In this document: positions 62,001-64,000 of the stretch, piece after piece
How the letters are laid out: each line of letters begins with the position of its first letter
How positions within the stretch are numbered: position 1 is the stretch's first letter
DNA from: Aquila chrysaetos chrysaetos
Taxonomy: Eukaryota > Chordata > Aves > Accipitriformes > Accipitridae
Direction: 5' to 3'
Length of the DNA stretch: 64,000 nucleotides
Assembly: GCF_900496995.4 (NCBI RefSeq)
Contig: NW_024470390.1
Span: 62,001 to 126,000 of the forward strand
Notes under the pieces: model-generated
Seen by the model: only the letters and a program-made list of their open reading frames with translations
Told to the model about the DNA's origin: nothing
Databases searched by the model: none
Position numbers and translations under genes: made by a program

Positions 62001-64000
62001 CTGAAGGAACCATTCTTTAGAGAGAAGTAACCATCCTTTAGAGAGAGCTCTGAAGCCCAGATGGAGCACAGCACTTTGAAGCGCGAAGTAGAAGGCGGCG
62101 GCAAGCATTCCAGTCAATTCCTTTTGCTATGTATGCATAGCAAGCTTTGCATAATCTTATTTGTAAAGAGCCAGGTTTTATACCCTGAAAATGTATAAAC
62201 CCCCCTCTGTCGTTACTTCACTTCAGAAGAGCTGGATGAAATTGCTTTTATTATAAAAATGCACATTTTCTTGTGTTCCCCCCCCCCCCCCCCAACCTCC
62301 TAGAATTTATTTTTCTCCCTGTTTTTTTTGCCATACTCCACTTAAGAAACAAACGATTTCGCCAAGACACACAACACCACTTTTCCTGGCACTGACCGGC
62401 CCACACAGTCCGCAGAGGACTAAGTCTTCGAAACACTTTCGAACTTCAATCCTTGCACTGTTCTGCGAGGAGTACTGCACAGCTGAAAACCTGCAAGCTG
62501 AGAGAAGTTCGGGCACCTAAAATTCTTAAAAAAAAGTCAACATAAGCACTTACTAACATCCTTTCCTGTCCAAGTCACTCTCATAACACTACTGTCAAGG
62601 CAGAAAGTCAATTTCTACAACCAAGAGCACCATCCACGGTGGATATATTTAGAGTATTTGGTTGTAGCAAGAAGAGACGATGTGATTCAGCAAACGGGTC
62701 ACGAGGGAAGAACTCCGAAGCACTGGCTCTATTCCCACTACTGACCTTGCCCGGCACTTAATGTTCGTGTGCTTTCAGTCCTTTCCTCCTCTGTAAAATC
62801 AAAATCATGACTGCAGCACTTTGGAATCACGGCAGAATCTGCGGGTGAACATCCTTGACAAACCACACCTTAAATAAGCTCATTTCTTTAATGCCGTTAA
62901 ATGCGTATCCATACATATTAAAATACTATGGTGCTGTTTAATTAATCTGAAAATGGCAATAGATGTATGTTCCAAGTATTTTCAGAGATGCACTCCTCTT
63001 TCAAACCCAGGGAACCGCCAACCTGACAGGGTGTTTCAAGCAAACCCTGCCGCGATTCTCATCGCCCAAAGTTATTTGAAGCATTTGATCCCCTCTTGAC
63101 ACCACAATCAAACACTTCTGGTGTCACCCATGGAAGATTTAGGATATTACGTGCACGTACGTGGTTACAACTGTGCTTACTCACACTTTGTAAATAATTA
63201 AAAAAAAAAAAAAAAAAAAAAGGGAGCTGGTGAAACACATGGCACTTTCACTAAAGCCTATAAGTCACCTTCGGTGAAGCATTTTTCTTTCCATTTACAA
63301 GAGCCTAGTAAAGCGCTGTAAAATGACAGGGAAAAAATTGCCTTCAGTGTTATCATCCCACATTCATTTTAATCTTCGACATTAAAAATTACGTTGTCCC
63401 AGAAATTAACTAAATACGTAGGGGGGAAAAAAAGCAGCCAGAAAGCACTGCTCTTCACAGTATGATGCCTGCCAAAAAGTGAAAAAACACAGCAAAAGGC
63501 AACAAGGAAACTTTCTAACGCACAAAGATGTTTTACAGCCCCATTTTGCTTTCACGCTGGATGGCATTTTTCCCCATTTTGTTTATGAGAACACAGAAGA
63601 ACATATTTTTGGCAAAAGCTATGTTTAAGTGTTTCAGTAACAGCTGTGCTCTGCGTGCCGAACCGACGGCAACAACATCAGACGCCGCAGCGTCTTCTGC
63701 AGATCCTCGCTCCGCACAGGGGATGCTTCGTGCCAACAGTAGTTCTGACTTGATTTTATGACACGATAACACTTGATGTCAGCCTATTTTTAGATCTCGC
63801 ACGCACGCCACACGCTTGCGAAGCTGGGAACGGTAGCGTGATGTAAGGAAAAGCCTTTCGCTGGCATGAACGTAACAGGAAGGAAAACACCAAACTTTAC
63901 ATCCCAGTAAGCTCTTGAAAAGGAGACAGAAAACATGCTTTGAAGAGATTACAAGCAGTTTTCCTTCTCCCACAGCAGAGGCAAGCCGCAACCCTAATTC
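59044..64000. other. Noncoding upstream part of copy B
   Basis: Reverse complement of about 12,325-17,277. No coding exon is seen; presumably BICRA 5' noncoding/intronic sequence. Small open frames here are the same chance frames found in copy A. Confidence 0.6.

Larger units (their letters stand above)
50839..64000 (-). repeat. Inverted segmental duplication, copy B
   Basis: Same order and content as copy A read on the minus strand, about 0.5 kb longer mainly because of a 575-base LTR. In one stretch of about 260 noncoding bases (62,969-63,245 against 13,080-13,345) I count about 11 substitutions. In the large coding exon differences are about one per 60 bases. Homopolymer lengths differ often. 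A 33-34 base unit with GGGGATCTGTGGCCATC is tandemly doubled at 50,872-50,920, single in copy A. It runs off the window end. Confidence 0.95.

Noticed and set aside
50839-64000. Copy B as a simple allelic haplotig
   Set aside because: Not fully excluded, but divergence of about 4 percent in a noncoding sample, plus different indels and an LTR, is high for two alleles of one bird; kept as an alternative to test.

Overview
This is vertebrate nuclear DNA, most likely from a bird. Genes are split into short, phase-consistent exons with GT-AG introns. The order BICRA - EHD2 - NOP53 matches the human 19q13.33 neighbourhood (gene order from general knowledge). An LTR of the type common in bird genomes (endogenous retrovirus L class) is present. 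The gene-dense part (about 32-50 kb) is very GC-rich, full of G/C homopolymers and minisatellites, as expected of an avian microchromosome. Calls rest on reading translated exons and splice phases by eye; no search was run.

Layout: 1-17,482 holds no coding exon I can support and is probably 5' noncoding or intronic sequence of BICRA. 17,483-32,453 (+) is BICRA (GLTSCR1), 13 coding exons, followed by a 3' UTR that may reach about 35.75 kb. 36,782-42,202 (+) is EHD2, five coding exons. 43,302-46,819 (+) is NOP53 (GLTSCR2), 13 coding exons, including a predicted 43-base last intron. 47,415-49,385 (-) is a two-exon delta connexin of the Cx36/GJD2 group, tail-to-tail with NOP53. At 50,814-50,838 there are 25 Ns. 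From there to the end, 50,839-64,000 is an inverted, diverged second copy of 12,325-24,975. It carries BICRA coding exons 1-4 again on the minus strand, plus a solo LTR that copy A lacks.

The main observation is this inverted segmental duplication. It carries an intact 5' half of BICRA with every splice site kept. By eye the copies differ by roughly 4 percent in one noncoding stretch and less in the coding exon, which is more than ordinary allelic difference. The junction is an N gap inside BICRA intron 4, flanked by G36 and C23 runs, so either a true paralog or a wrongly placed contig is possible.

Several genes carry single-base frame breaks in otherwise well-conserved exons: BICRA exon 5 and twice in exon 13, EHD2 exon 1, NOP53 exon 9. 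In each case exon-phase arithmetic closes only if the break is corrected. This suggests residual base-calling indels rather than pseudogenes. The genes are not an operon. BICRA is a chromatin-remodelling subunit, EHD2 a caveolar ATPase, NOP53 a nucleolar ribosome-assembly factor, and the connexin an electrical-synapse-type channel.
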